Shown here in pieces: positions 1-8,402 of a stretch of DNA of 64,000 bases. Below the pieces are notes generated by a model that had not been told where the DNA came from, searched no databases, and worked only from the letters and a program-made list of their open reading frames with translations. The DNA is from Shewanella dokdonensis (lineage in GTDB: Bacteria; Pseudomonadota; Gammaproteobacteria; Enterobacterales; Shewanellaceae): positions 3,534,001-3,598,000 of the forward strand of contig NZ_CP074572.1 in assembly GCF_018394335.1 (NCBI RefSeq), given 5' to 3'. Within the stretch, counting starts at the first letter, position 1. Every line of letters begins with the position of its first letter. Position numbers and translations under genes: made by a program.

Positions 1-369
1 AATGACCTTGATGTTGCCGAATATTTGGCCGAACAAGCGGAACTCTTGCAACAGGGTAAGCTAGATGACGAATTGGTGTTCACGAAACAGCTACGCCGTG
101 CAGTGAATGACTACCAGTCAAATGCTCCTCATGTAAAAGTTGCGCAGTTGTTAGTGAGCGCATTTAACGACGCATCCTATGGTAAGCGGGGACAAAGAGT
201 GGAGTACGTTATTACCGTCAATGGCCCAGAACCCATTGAACTAAGACGCTCTGCAATCGACTACCGTTACTATCTCGACAAGCAAATCAAACCCATTGCA
301 GAACCCGTCCTGTCGATACTGCAAACATCCTTTGAGTCATTAGTTCTGAAGCAGATGACGCTAATTTAG
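1..369 (+). CDS. polB: DNA polymerase II, C-terminal end (partial)
   Basis: The frame is open from the first base of the window, so this is the 3' end of a longer gene cut by the window edge. The last residues (DYRYYLDKQIKPIAEPVL, then a tail ending QMTLI) resemble the C-terminus I know from Escherichia coli Pol II, which has a DYxxYLxxQLxPxAE segment and ends in a short QLGLF-type clamp-binding peptide. Family knowledge: Pol II is the family B, damage-inducible repair polymerase with 3'-5' proofreading, and its terminal peptide docks on the sliding clamp. The exonuclease and polymerase motifs lie outside the window, so the call rests on the tail alone. Apparent start codons inside the window (for example TTG at 25) are probably internal. 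Confidence 0.8.
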   Translation, partial: NDLDVAEYLAEQAELLQQGKLDDELVFTKQLRRAVNDYQSNAPHVKVAQLLVSAFNDASYGKRGQRVEYVITVNGPEPIELRRSAIDYRYYLDKQIKPIAEPVLSILQTSFESLVLKQMTLI

Positions 370-767
370 TTTGTTTTAGTATCCCTTCCCAAAAAATACA
401 TACTCTTACACACACCTTGATAAGGTTAACTTTCTGTTTATATTTTGCTCTATTTAAGTTTTAGTATATAAATCTAATTTTTAACAAAGTATAGATTTAT
501 ATATTGTAGTATATCATTTCGTTAGTTTTTTATCTTATTTTTATATTTTATTCATAATAAATGTGCAAATTCTATGATGTGTATTCGCCATGCAGTGTAA
601 CTGTTTGTTGGTTTATGTTCTTATTACGTTGATAAAATGTTATTTATGTGATTTTATAGTGTGCGAAATACTACTAACAAACACATAAATGTTGATTTGT
701 TTATAAAAAGTGTATGGCGATGAACCAAATGCACTAAGCAAAAACAGTATAGTCAAGGGAGACTAGC
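370..767. other. AT-rich intergenic region between polB and the TonB receptor
   Basis: About 400 bases, very AT-rich, with no convincing reading frame. It contains a perfect 12-bp inverted repeat (465-476 and 492-503) and presumably the promoter of the downstream receptor. The receptor's ribosome binding site AGGGAG sits about 8 bases before its ATG. I see no clear rho-independent terminator after polB. Confidence 0.6.
465..503. repeat. Perfect 12-bp inverted repeat, possible operator
   Basis: Arms TATATAAATCTA (465-476) and TAGATTTATATA (492-503) are exact reverse complements separated by 15 bases, about 265 bases upstream of the receptor start. The arms could form a regulator site or a cruciform. 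There is no T-tract, so it does not look like a terminator. The surrounding DNA is strongly AT-rich, which raises the chance of coincidence. Confidence 0.5.
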
Positions 768-3635
768 ATGAATCATAAGAATATTTTAGCTAGAGCAGTC
801 AGTCTGGCATTGGCAGGAGGAACTTTAGCTGTTTCTTTTACTGGGTCGGTAGCTGTAGCTGCTGAGGAACAAAATGCGCAGAAAGTGGAGCGAATTGAAG
901 TCACAGGCTCCCGTATTAAACGGACAGATGTTGAAACTTCAAGTCCCGTTATGGTGATGGACGCTACTGAAATCAAACAATCGGGATATGATCGTGTAGA
1001 AGATATCCTGAACCAATTGCCTCAAATTGAAGCCGCTGAAACTTCATTTTTAGCAAACGGTGCTACGGGAACCGCAACGTTAGACTTACGTGGATTAGGT
1101 TCTAATCGTACATTGGTGTTGATTAACGGCCGTAGAATGCAAGCTGGTAGTATCTACTCGCAGTCAGCTGACGTAAACCAAATCCCCGCATCTTTAGTCA
1201 AACGAGTAGAGGTTCTTACCGGTGGTGCCGCAGCAGTTTATGGCGCGGATGCTGTTGCGGGGGTTGTGAATTTCGTAATGGATGATGACTTTGAAGGCTT
1301 TCAGTTTAACGCTGGTGCATCGGGGTACCAACATAAGAATGACAACAGCTATATTCAAGGCTTAATGGACGAACGGGGGTATGATTACCCAGACGGCTAT
1401 AACGGCATTGACGGCAAAGCTTACTCCATGGATATGACTATGGGAGGGAACTTCGATAACGGCAAAGGCCATGCTACTGTTTATGCTGTTTGGCGTCGCA
1501 ATGACGAGCTAAGACAAGGTAGCCGTGACTATTCTTCGTGTGCGTTGAATAATGCGGGTACAGTTTGTGGTGGTTCAGCAACGGCTCCTAATCCTTATTT
1601 CGATGTTTTCCCTGTTGTTGATGGTGAAATGGGAAAAGATGAATTTTTTGGTTTTCTTAACCCGAATGGGGCGGGGTTCATTGAAGATCCTGACGGCGTA
1701 ATGAACCTCTATAATTATGCCCCTGTTAACCATTTTATGCGTCCCAATGAGCGTTTTTCTACTGGTGCCTTTGTTAATTATGAAATTAATGAGCACTTCC
1801 GTCCTTATTTGGAAGTGTCATTTATGCATAACCGTACCGCTGGTCAGATTGCGGAATCAGGTACTTTCTTTAACAATGAACTATTGATGGATTACAACAA
1901 TCCATTAATGACTGATGCACAAAAAGCCCAGTTACAAGAATATTTTGGTCAGACCCCTGACGATCAATTCATCATGTACATTGGTAAGCGTAACGTTGAA
2001 GGTGGCCCTCGCTCCGATAATATGGAACATACTTCTTATCGTATTTTAACCGGTATGGAAGGCGATATTAATGGTACATGGAGTTATGATATTAGCTACA
2101 GCTATTCGGCAACATCTTCAAGTTCAATTTACAAGAATGACTTACTAGCTACACAAATTCCGCAACGTGTCGGCGCCGTTGGCACTGAATGTCTAGAGGC
2201 CGATGGGTGTTTGTATTACAACGTGTTTGAATTGGGTGGTGTAACAGCTGAGCAAGCAGCCCAATTAGCAGGTGTTGGTACATTAAACGGTATTGTTAAG
2301 CAGACAATTTACAACGGTTATATTTCAGGTGATTTGGGCTGGAGTTTACCTACTACAGAGAACACAATCGGCGTGGTGATCGGTGCTGAACGACGTGAAC
2401 TAGATTATGAAAGAACCGCTGATACCATTTATGCAGAAGGTTTGTTATTAGGACAAGGTGGCCCAACAGAAGATATTATCGGCGATATCAACGTAAATGA
2501 AGTATTTGCAGAGCTTGCTATTCCTGTATTAGATAATTTAAATGTTAATTTGGCCGGACGTTTATCTGACTATGATACAACTGGCACAGATTCAACCTAT
2601 TCAATTGGTGCCGACTATACGTTGGCAGACGCTTACAAATTCCGTGCAAGCTACGCAAGAGCTGTACGTGCACCAAATGTAAGTGAGTTATTCTCCTCTA
2701 CGGGAATCGGTTTGTGGTCCGGTGCCGACCCTTGTGCAGGGTCAGCAGAAGCCATTGAAAACCGAGGTTTAGATGCGGAAATGTGTGCCCGTACCGGTGT
2801 TACTAGTGATTTGTATGGGAATATCAGTTCTTCTCCTGCGAACCAATATAATGAGGTTTCTGGTGGTAATACAGAGTTGAAGCCCGAGACCGCTGACACC
2901 TACACTGTGGGTGTGGTCGGTAGCCCATTTGAGGGATTCAACTTCTCCATTGATTACTTTAAAATTAAAATGGAAAAAGTGATTGATAGTATCGGTGCTG
3001 AGACCATTTTAGAGAACTGCGCTCTAACTGGAGATGCTACTTTCTGTGATAACATCCACAGAAGCGTTTCGGGAAGTCTATGGTTAGGTCAAACTGGTTA
3101 TGTTGAAAACGCATTAGCGAATATCGGTAGTCGTACGTGGGAAGGTGTTGACTTAACAAGTGGTTATCAAATGGAGCTTGGTAGTGGTACGTTAGCTTTC
3201 TCATTGAATGGCTCATACAGTATCAAGAAAGAAATAGAACCAGTTGCTGGTGCGAGTAATCTGGCTTATGACTGTTCAGGTGTAATCAGTTCGCGTTGTG
3301 GCGTAGCGTCTCCTAAGTGGCGTCATACTATTAGAACAGAATATCTTGCTGACGATTATAGTATTGCTTTGAAATGGCGTTTCTACGGAAAAGTAGATTA
3401 CAACGATAGCACAGATGTTTTAGTCGGCGATGGCATCAGTTCATACAGTTTCTTTGATTTGTCTGGAAACTATGCGGTAAATGATTATATAACCATTACT
3501 GCAGGTGTGAATAACATTTTGGATAAAGAGCCTCCGATGGTTGGTGGAACGTTAGCGACAAATGCTAATACAATGTCTGGTTTTTATGATTCGCTCGGTC
3601 GTTTCCTATTTACCAGTGTAGGAGTTAAATTCTAA
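768..3635 (+). CDS. TonB-dependent outer-membrane receptor
   Basis: A 955-residue protein with an N-terminal signal peptide (hydrophobic ALAGGTLAVSFTGSVAVAA). A TonB-box-like stretch follows (VERIEVTGSRIKR, about residues 40-52), then a plug domain with the typical LRGLGSNRTLVLINGRR segment near residues 110-126 and GGAAAVYGADAVAGVVNF near 150-167. A long beta-barrel ends in phenylalanine (SVGVKF). Family knowledge: such receptors import siderophores, vitamin B12, glycans or peptides using TonB-ExbBD energy. The GSRIKR plug type is common in the Shewanella/Alteromonas receptors often linked to carbohydrate or peptide uptake; the substrate cannot be read from the sequence. It stands alone, with its own terminator behind it and insertion-sequence debris downstream. 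The start is supported by AGGGAG about 8 bases upstream of ATG. Confidence 0.93.
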   Translation: MNHKNILARAVSLALAGGTLAVSFTGSVAVAAEEQNAQKVERIEVTGSRIKRTDVETSSPVMVMDATEIKQSGYDRVEDILNQLPQIEAAETSFLANGATGTATLDLRGLGSNRTLVLINGRRMQAGSIYSQSADVNQIPASLVKRVEVLTGGAAAVYGADAVAGVVNFVMDDDFEGFQFNAGASGYQHKNDNSYIQGLMDERGYDYPDGYNGIDGKAYSMDMTMGGNFDNGKGHATVYAVWRRNDELRQGSRDYSSCALNNAGTVCGGSATAPNPYFDVFPVVDGEMGKDEFFGFLNPNGAGFIEDPDGVMNLYNYAPVNHFMRPNERFSTGAFVNYEINEHFRPYLEVSFMHNRTAGQIAESGTFFNNELLMDYNNPLMTDAQKAQLQEYFGQTPDDQFIMYIGKRNVEGGPRSDNMEHTSYRILTGMEGDINGTWSYDISYSYSATSSSSIYKNDLLATQIPQRVGAVGTECLEADGCLYYNVFELGGVTAEQAAQLAGVGTLNGIVKQTIYNGYISGDLGWSLPTTENTIGVVIGAERRELDYERTADTIYAEGLLLGQGGPTEDIIGDINVNEVFAELAIPVLDNLNVNLAGRLSDYDTTGTDSTYSIGADYTLADAYKFRASYARAVRAPNVSELFSSTGIGLWSGADPCAGSAEAIENRGLDAEMCARTGVTSDLYGNISSSPANQYNEVSGGNTELKPETADTYTVGVVGSPFEGFNFSIDYFKIKMEKVIDSIGAETILENCALTGDATFCDNIHRSVSGSLWLGQTGYVENALANIGSRTWEGVDLTSGYQMELGSGTLAFSLNGSYSIKKEIEPVAGASNLAYDCSGVISSRCGVASPKWRHTIRTEYLADDYSIALKWRFYGKVDYNDSTDVLVGDGISSYSFFDLSGNYAVNDYITITAGVNNILDKEPPMVGGTLATNANTMSGFYDSLGRFLFTSVGVKF

Positions 3636-3679
3636 ATTCTATTAGTTTGTTTCGTCCTCATATAGGTTGACAGTTTTCA

Positions 3680-3704
3680 GGCCAGCTCCAGTAGCTGGCC
3701 TTTT
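3680..3704 (+). terminator. Rho-independent terminator of the TonB receptor
   Basis: Perfect 8-bp stem GGCCAGCT / AGCTGGCC with a 5-base loop, followed by TTTTC, 45 bases after the receptor stop codon. Confidence 0.9.
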
Positions 3705-3708
3705 CTAT

Positions 3709-3861
3709 TATGATCTGCTCCGATACTTTTGGACATCTCGCTAAGTGAGTAAACTCGCTTATTGAGGTGAAGTATGGAGGGTGTTCAATATGGTAATCCC
3801 CCTTAAATTAACTGGCGTCAAAAGTAGAATTTTCTCGTACCATATGTGCAGGAGATTCTTT
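3709..3861 (+). other. Probable left-end sequences of degraded IS3-family elements
   Basis: The stretch starting TGATCTGCTCCGATACTTTTGG and continuing into a GTGAGTAAACTC-type phrase resembles the left terminal leader of IS3-family elements. At about 3780 it changes to a different leader that runs into the transposase OrfA start at 3862 (RBS AGGAG just before). Two element ends appear abutted, which suggests one insertion into another followed by deletion. The assignment is by resemblance only. Confidence 0.4.
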
Positions 3862-4934
3862 ATGAAAACATCAAAATTCACCGACAGCCAAATCATGTCG
3901 ATCCTTAAACAAGCTGAAGCCGGAGCGCCAGTTCCAGAACTGTGTCACGAACATGGCATGAGCTCTGCGACGTTTTACAAATGGCAGGCTAAATTCGGAG
4001 GCATGGATGCATCACTCATGCCCGGCTAAGAGAGCTTGAAGCTGAAAATGCTCATCTTAAAAAAATGTCCCCAAGGGGATAATAATATGCCGAAGAGCGT
4101 TTAAAGGTCGAAATCATTCAGGAAGCGATGGCAAAAAAGTGGTAAAGCCGTCGCAACGTAAAGCGATGGCGCAACATGCGGTTTCCAATCGGCAAGTGAC
4201 TATTCGCTTGGTCTGCGCTGCTTTTTTATCAGTGAAACCTGTTACCGATATCAACCCGTTAACGATGATGAAAATGTGCAGATCGCGGATTTACTTGTTG
4301 AGTTAACCGAGAAAGAAACCGATTGGGGCTTTGGGCAGTGCTTTCATTACCTCCGCAACGTCAAAAGTCTTGGTTGGGATCACAAGCGTGTATATCGCAT
4401 TTACTGCGATTTGGCGTTAAATCTGTGGATAAAGCTCCGCAGAAGATTAAAACTAAACGCACCAGAGCCGCTGAAAGAGCCAACTAAACCGAACCAAGTT
4501 TGGTCGATAGATTTTATGCATGACCAGTTTGCAGATGGTCGAAGCTATCGGTTATTTAATGTCATTGATGACTTTAAACGAGAAGGTCTTGCGATAGAAG
4601 CCGGGTTCTCTGCGGGTAATTCGGACACTCAACCAACTCCTTGAGTGGCGAACAACACCGAAGGCGATCCGTTGTGACAATGGGCCAGAGTTCATCAGCC
4701 ACGAATTTACAGAATGGGCGAGAAAGCATGGGATCCGAATTGATTACATTCAACCTGGCAAGCCTCAGCAAAATGCCTACATCGAACGACATAACAGAAC
4801 GATGAGATACAGTTGGGTCAGTAAACATTTATTTGATACGCTTGAAGAAGTTCAGGACTACGCCACTAAATGGCTATGGTTCTATAATCATGAACGGCCA
4901 CACAAAGCCAATGGCGGAAAGCCACCCTTAATCT
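3862..4934 (+). pseudogene. IS3-family (IS407-group-like) transposase remnant, OrfA+OrfB, multiply broken
   Basis: OrfA begins MKTSKFTDSQIM with the helix-turn-helix region PELCHEHGMSSATFYKWQAKFGGMD typical of IS407-group OrfA. The frame is lost at about 4020 (ATGCCCGG where ATGGCCCGG is expected). It resumes as RELEAENAHLKKM, is interrupted by an 18-base insert with stops (4069-4086), and resumes YAEERLKVEIIQEAMAKKW to a TAA. OrfB follows ([16 protein letters not shown]) with a break at about 4225 and another near 4610. Beyond that the DDE integrase core continues as RCDNGPEFIS, then NAYIERHNRTMR and FYNHERPHKANGGKPPL. The core is recognisable but cannot be translated as one protein. The similarity to a second fragment begins at about 4935. 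It is a dead copy. Confidence 0.85.
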
Positions 4935-5090
4935 CTACTTTTTACGCAATGTGAAACGCTTTGGTTGGAACCATAAGCGGGTGCTTAGGATTTACCGTGA
5001 GTTGGAACTTAATCTGCGGATAAAGCCGAAGAAGCGCTTAAAACGTGATACGCCTGACGCATTAGTGGTGCCGGAGTCGATAAATCAGTG
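4935..5090 (+). pseudogene. Second IS407-type OrfB fragment
   Basis: From about 4935 the frame reads YFLRNVKRFGWNHKRVLRIY and then ELNLRIKPKKRLKRD. This is a second, diverged version of the segment [20 protein letters not shown] found at about 4340 in the preceding remnant. It therefore comes from a different copy of the same IS group, joined head-to-tail to the first by deletion or recombination. It stops matching near residues VVPESINQ (about 5090). Confidence 0.75.
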
Positions 5091-5263
5091 GCGATTCAGT
5101 TTGGTTTTTGGCGAGCTGAGCAAACGAAATTCTATTTATGCCACGCTGCATTTATACAAAGCCAATGCTAAAGGCCGTAAAGACGTACGTTCACACATAG
5201 CAGGACGTAACCATACATCCCAAGAGAGTTATCGCCTAGGAGCTAAGGAACCTTGGCTATTAG
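5091..5263 (+). pseudogene. IS4-family transposase C-terminal fragment
   Basis: In the same reading frame the sequence changes character at about 5091 to FGELSKRNSIYATLHLYKA, then GRKDVRSHIAGRNHTS and YRLGAKEPWLLV. A basic region followed by (A)KEPWxLATNL is the hallmark of the region near the second catalytic aspartate in IS4/IS10-type transposases (family knowledge). The fragment is cut at 5263 by the inverted repeat of the next element. It is an accidental in-frame fusion with the preceding IS407 piece, not a gene. Confidence 0.65.
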
Positions 5264-6461
<1,198 letters not shown>

Positions 6462-6504
6462 TCACCTAACTTTGTTATGCTGCCATCATAGCAGCTCTAA
6501 TTAG

Positions 6505-6530
6505 GTGGCCAAATTCAATATGCCACTACA
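6505..6530. repeat. Terminal inverted repeat of the IS3 element (orfA side)
   Basis: Reverse complement reads TGTAGTGG, ten divergent bases, TTGGCCAC. It pairs with 5264-5289. Confidence 0.85.
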
Positions 6531-6659
6531 CCAGCCATTTTGAATGCTCTCATCGATCCTAACCCCATGTCTTTATTTCACTATTTGAAACTCATCGAAG
6601 ATTTACACTCTTATATCAATTTTGACGACAGTTATGTCGATATTATCTCTTTGTTTTAG
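6531..6659 (+). pseudogene. 3' remnant of an unidentified gene truncated by the IS element
   Basis: Immediately outside the IS end, a plus-strand frame of 42 codons is open to a TAG at 6657-6659 (ILNALIDPNPMSLFHYLKLI, then EDLHSYINFDDSYVDI). It has no start codon of its own near the IS border and its composition is protein-like. I infer it is the C-terminal end of a host gene whose 5' part was lost with the IS rearrangements. The family is not recognised. Confidence 0.4.
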
Positions 6660-6725
6660 CGACAATAGCTTCCAACTTAACAGCTGGCTTGGGTCATTGC
6701 GGTAACCGTTAAGGATTAACCGGCG

Positions 6726-7184
6726 CTATTCTGATTTTGCAAGGTTGGCTTTTTGATTGGTCAGCATGACAATTTGGCCGTTGATCATGCCGATCTGGGC
6801 CTGTAGTTGCTGGCGTTGGGTATCCGCCTGTTTGGAGTTATCGCCCCGTAGTTCTTGCAGTTGTTGTTGTAACTCTTTCAGTTGCTGTTTTAACTCTTTA
6901 ATCTGTTTTTCGATTTTTGCGGCTGGGTCAGCACTATCTTCACTACTGCTATCGGCTTTGGTTTGTGCCTGAGTGGCGTTGTTATGCATTGTGGCACCGT
7001 TATCGGATGATAGAGCTTTTAAGGCATCGGCAGAGATAGATACTGTGTCTTTTGTATCGCCATTACTGCTGCTGTCGTTGCTGATGGGGGTACTTGTAGC
7101 ATTGTCGTCAGTCGTAATGTTGACTGTCATCGATTTCAGAGAGCTACTCTGGCTACCAAGTTGGTTTAATCCATTAACGTTCAT
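6726..7184 (-). CDS. FlxA-like family protein
   Basis: A 152-residue protein with no signal peptide. The N-terminal half is rich in Ser, Asn and Asp with a KDTVSISADALKAL segment. The C-terminal half (about residues 88-150) is a Gln/Leu/Lys coiled coil (KIEKQIKELKQQLKELQQQL) followed by QAQIGMINGQIVMLTNQK. The coiled coil plus a Q(A)QIxxLxxQI tail is the pattern of the FlxA-like family. Family knowledge: FlxA is a flagellar-regulon member in E. coli with poorly defined function. A good ribosome binding site (GGGGGATA) precedes the ATG. No flagellar gene is nearby, so a flagellar link is inference only. It is co-oriented with the VF530 gene. Confidence 0.65.
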   Translation of the reverse strand: MNVNGLNQLGSQSSSLKSMTVNITTDDNATSTPISNDSSSNGDTKDTVSISADALKALSSDNGATMHNNATQAQTKADSSSEDSADPAAKIEKQIKELKQQLKELQQQLQELRGDNSKQADTQRQQLQAQIGMINGQIVMLTNQKANLAKSE

Positions 7185-7335
7185 CTGCTTATCCCCCGAG
7201 GACTATTCGTGACAGTGGTGCTAAATCATATCTGGCTAACGGCCACGGAGCCATAAACTTGATAACCCCACTGTTGCTTTACATTGAAATGTAAGATGGG
7301 TCACCTTTATAGCCGATTATAGACTGCAACTGCGA

Positions 7336-7695
7336 CTATTTGCCCCATATGTCAGCATTGAGTGGTTGGCTGGTTGTTGTGGTTTTTTCTGTGGTTTTTT
7401 CTGTGGTGTTTTTGGTTGCTGTTGCTGTTGGTTGCCGCAGGTAGTCAGGTACGGGGAGCCCTTGCATGGTCAGATACAGACGCTCGACTTTAGCTCTTGC
7501 CCACGGGGTTTTACGTAGAAATTTAAGGCTGGACTTGATACTGGGGTCGTGGCTAAAACAGCGAACCTTGATCTGTTGTGCTAAACCATCAAAACCATAA
7601 TGCTCCACTAGTGCTGTCAGTATATTTTCCAGCGTGATGCCATGCAGTGGATCTTTGTGATTAGCCTGTGGGCTGTGGTCTGCGGGCGTTACCAA
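7336..7695 (-). CDS. VF530 family (DUF2132) DNA-binding protein
   Basis: A 119-residue protein whose residues 15-80 match the conserved core of the VF530 family: [20 protein letters not shown], then [20 protein letters not shown] and [14 protein letters not shown]. Family knowledge: the Vibrio fischeri VF530 structure is a small helical fold with reported DNA-binding properties; the physiological role is unknown. The C-terminal extension (about residues 90-119) is low complexity, Thr/Lys/Glu-rich with [12 protein letters not shown], and is probably disordered. The start is a TTG with GAGG about 7 bases upstream; no in-frame ATG precedes it after the upstream stop. Confidence 0.85.
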   Translation of the reverse strand: MVTPADHSPQANHKDPLHGITLENILTALVEHYGFDGLAQQIKVRCFSHDPSIKSSLKFLRKTPWARAKVERLYLTMQGLPVPDYLRQPTATATKNTTEKTTEKTTTTSQPLNADIWGK

Positions 7696-7801
7696 AAGAA
7701 AACCTCATACTAATTGTTGGGAAGACTCGGACATTTTAGCACGAGTTCCGCATTAGCATGAGGCTTAACTATTTGCTACCAGTTACGATGAACCAAGTAG
7801 T

Positions 7802-8173
7802 CTAATGTTTTGCTTTATAAGCCTGTAATTGCTGCAAACCACCGGCATTGTAGACATCACTGTAACCCGCTTTTTCCAGTGCAGCTTTAGCAATCCCTGC
7901 ACGATGGCCGCTGCGGCAATACAGGAGCAGCGGTTGGTCTTTCGCGAGCCCTAATTGTTGCAGTGCTGGTACTATCTGCTCATAAGGAATATTGGTGGCG
8001 TCAGCTAAGTGTCCGGCCGCAAATTCTTCAGCGGTGCGGACATCTATGACCTTGGCACCTTTAGAGATTTTTGCAAAGGCAGTGGCTGGATCTTGTCCGC
8101 CGTTGTTACCAAAGGCACGCAGACTGACGAACAACACCACAGCCAGCAGCACAAAAAAACTAATTTTCAACAT
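7802..8173 (-). CDS. Rhodanese-like domain protein, membrane-anchored or periplasmic
   Basis: A 123-residue protein with an N-terminal hydrophobic segment (residues 4-20, signal peptide or anchor) and one rhodanese domain. Conserved signatures are VIDVRTAEEFAAGHL near residues 42-56 and the active loop YCRSGHRAG with the catalytic cysteine at about residue 86. Family knowledge: single-domain rhodaneses of the PspE type transfer sulfane sulfur from thiosulfate or persulfide to acceptors. It is the last gene of a four-gene minus-strand operon (adaptor, RND pump, DUF2892, rhodanese), 15 bases behind the DUF2892 gene. This context links sulfur chemistry to an efflux pump. Confidence 0.9.
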   Translation of the reverse strand: MLKISFFVLLAVVLFVSLRAFGNNGGQDPATAFAKISKGAKVIDVRTAEEFAAGHLADATNIPYEQIVPALQQLGLAKDQPLLLYCRSGHRAGIAKAALEKAGYSDVYNAGGLQQLQAYKAKH

Positions 8174-8188
8174 CTTGTAAAGTCCCGA

Positions 8189-8401
8189 TTATTTGCCCAG
8201 GGCGATTTCCGCTTCGGTTTTCATCCCTAACTTACGCATCAGCATACTGGCAGGGCAGACACGAGTGAAAGCACTCTGGAACAGGTTGGCACCCACAAAC
8301 AGTGTCAGCCAGATAAAACCATGATGAACGGTTGCGGTGAGCAGCATTGACAGCATCACCATAAAACCGGCAAACGCCATTGTGGCACGTTCTACAGACA
8401 T
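8189..8401 (-). CDS. DUF2892 (YgaP transmembrane-like) inner-membrane protein
   Basis: A 70-residue protein with two predicted membrane helices (about residues 8-24 and 28-45) and the family's Cys-Pro motif after the second helix (FTRVCPASMLMRKLGM). The N-terminal MSVERATMAFAGFMV matches the usual DUF2892 opening (NxxRxxRxxxG-type). Family knowledge: DUF2892 is found alone or fused to rhodanese domains, as in E. coli YgaP, where it anchors the sulfurtransferase. Here the two halves are adjacent separate genes. The ribosome binding site AAGGAG is well placed; the gene starts 1 base after the RND permease stop. Confidence 0.85.
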   Translation of the reverse strand: MSVERATMAFAGFMVMLSMLLTATVHHGFIWLTLFVGANLFQSAFTRVCPASMLMRKLGMKTEAEIALGK

Positions 8402-8402
8402 A

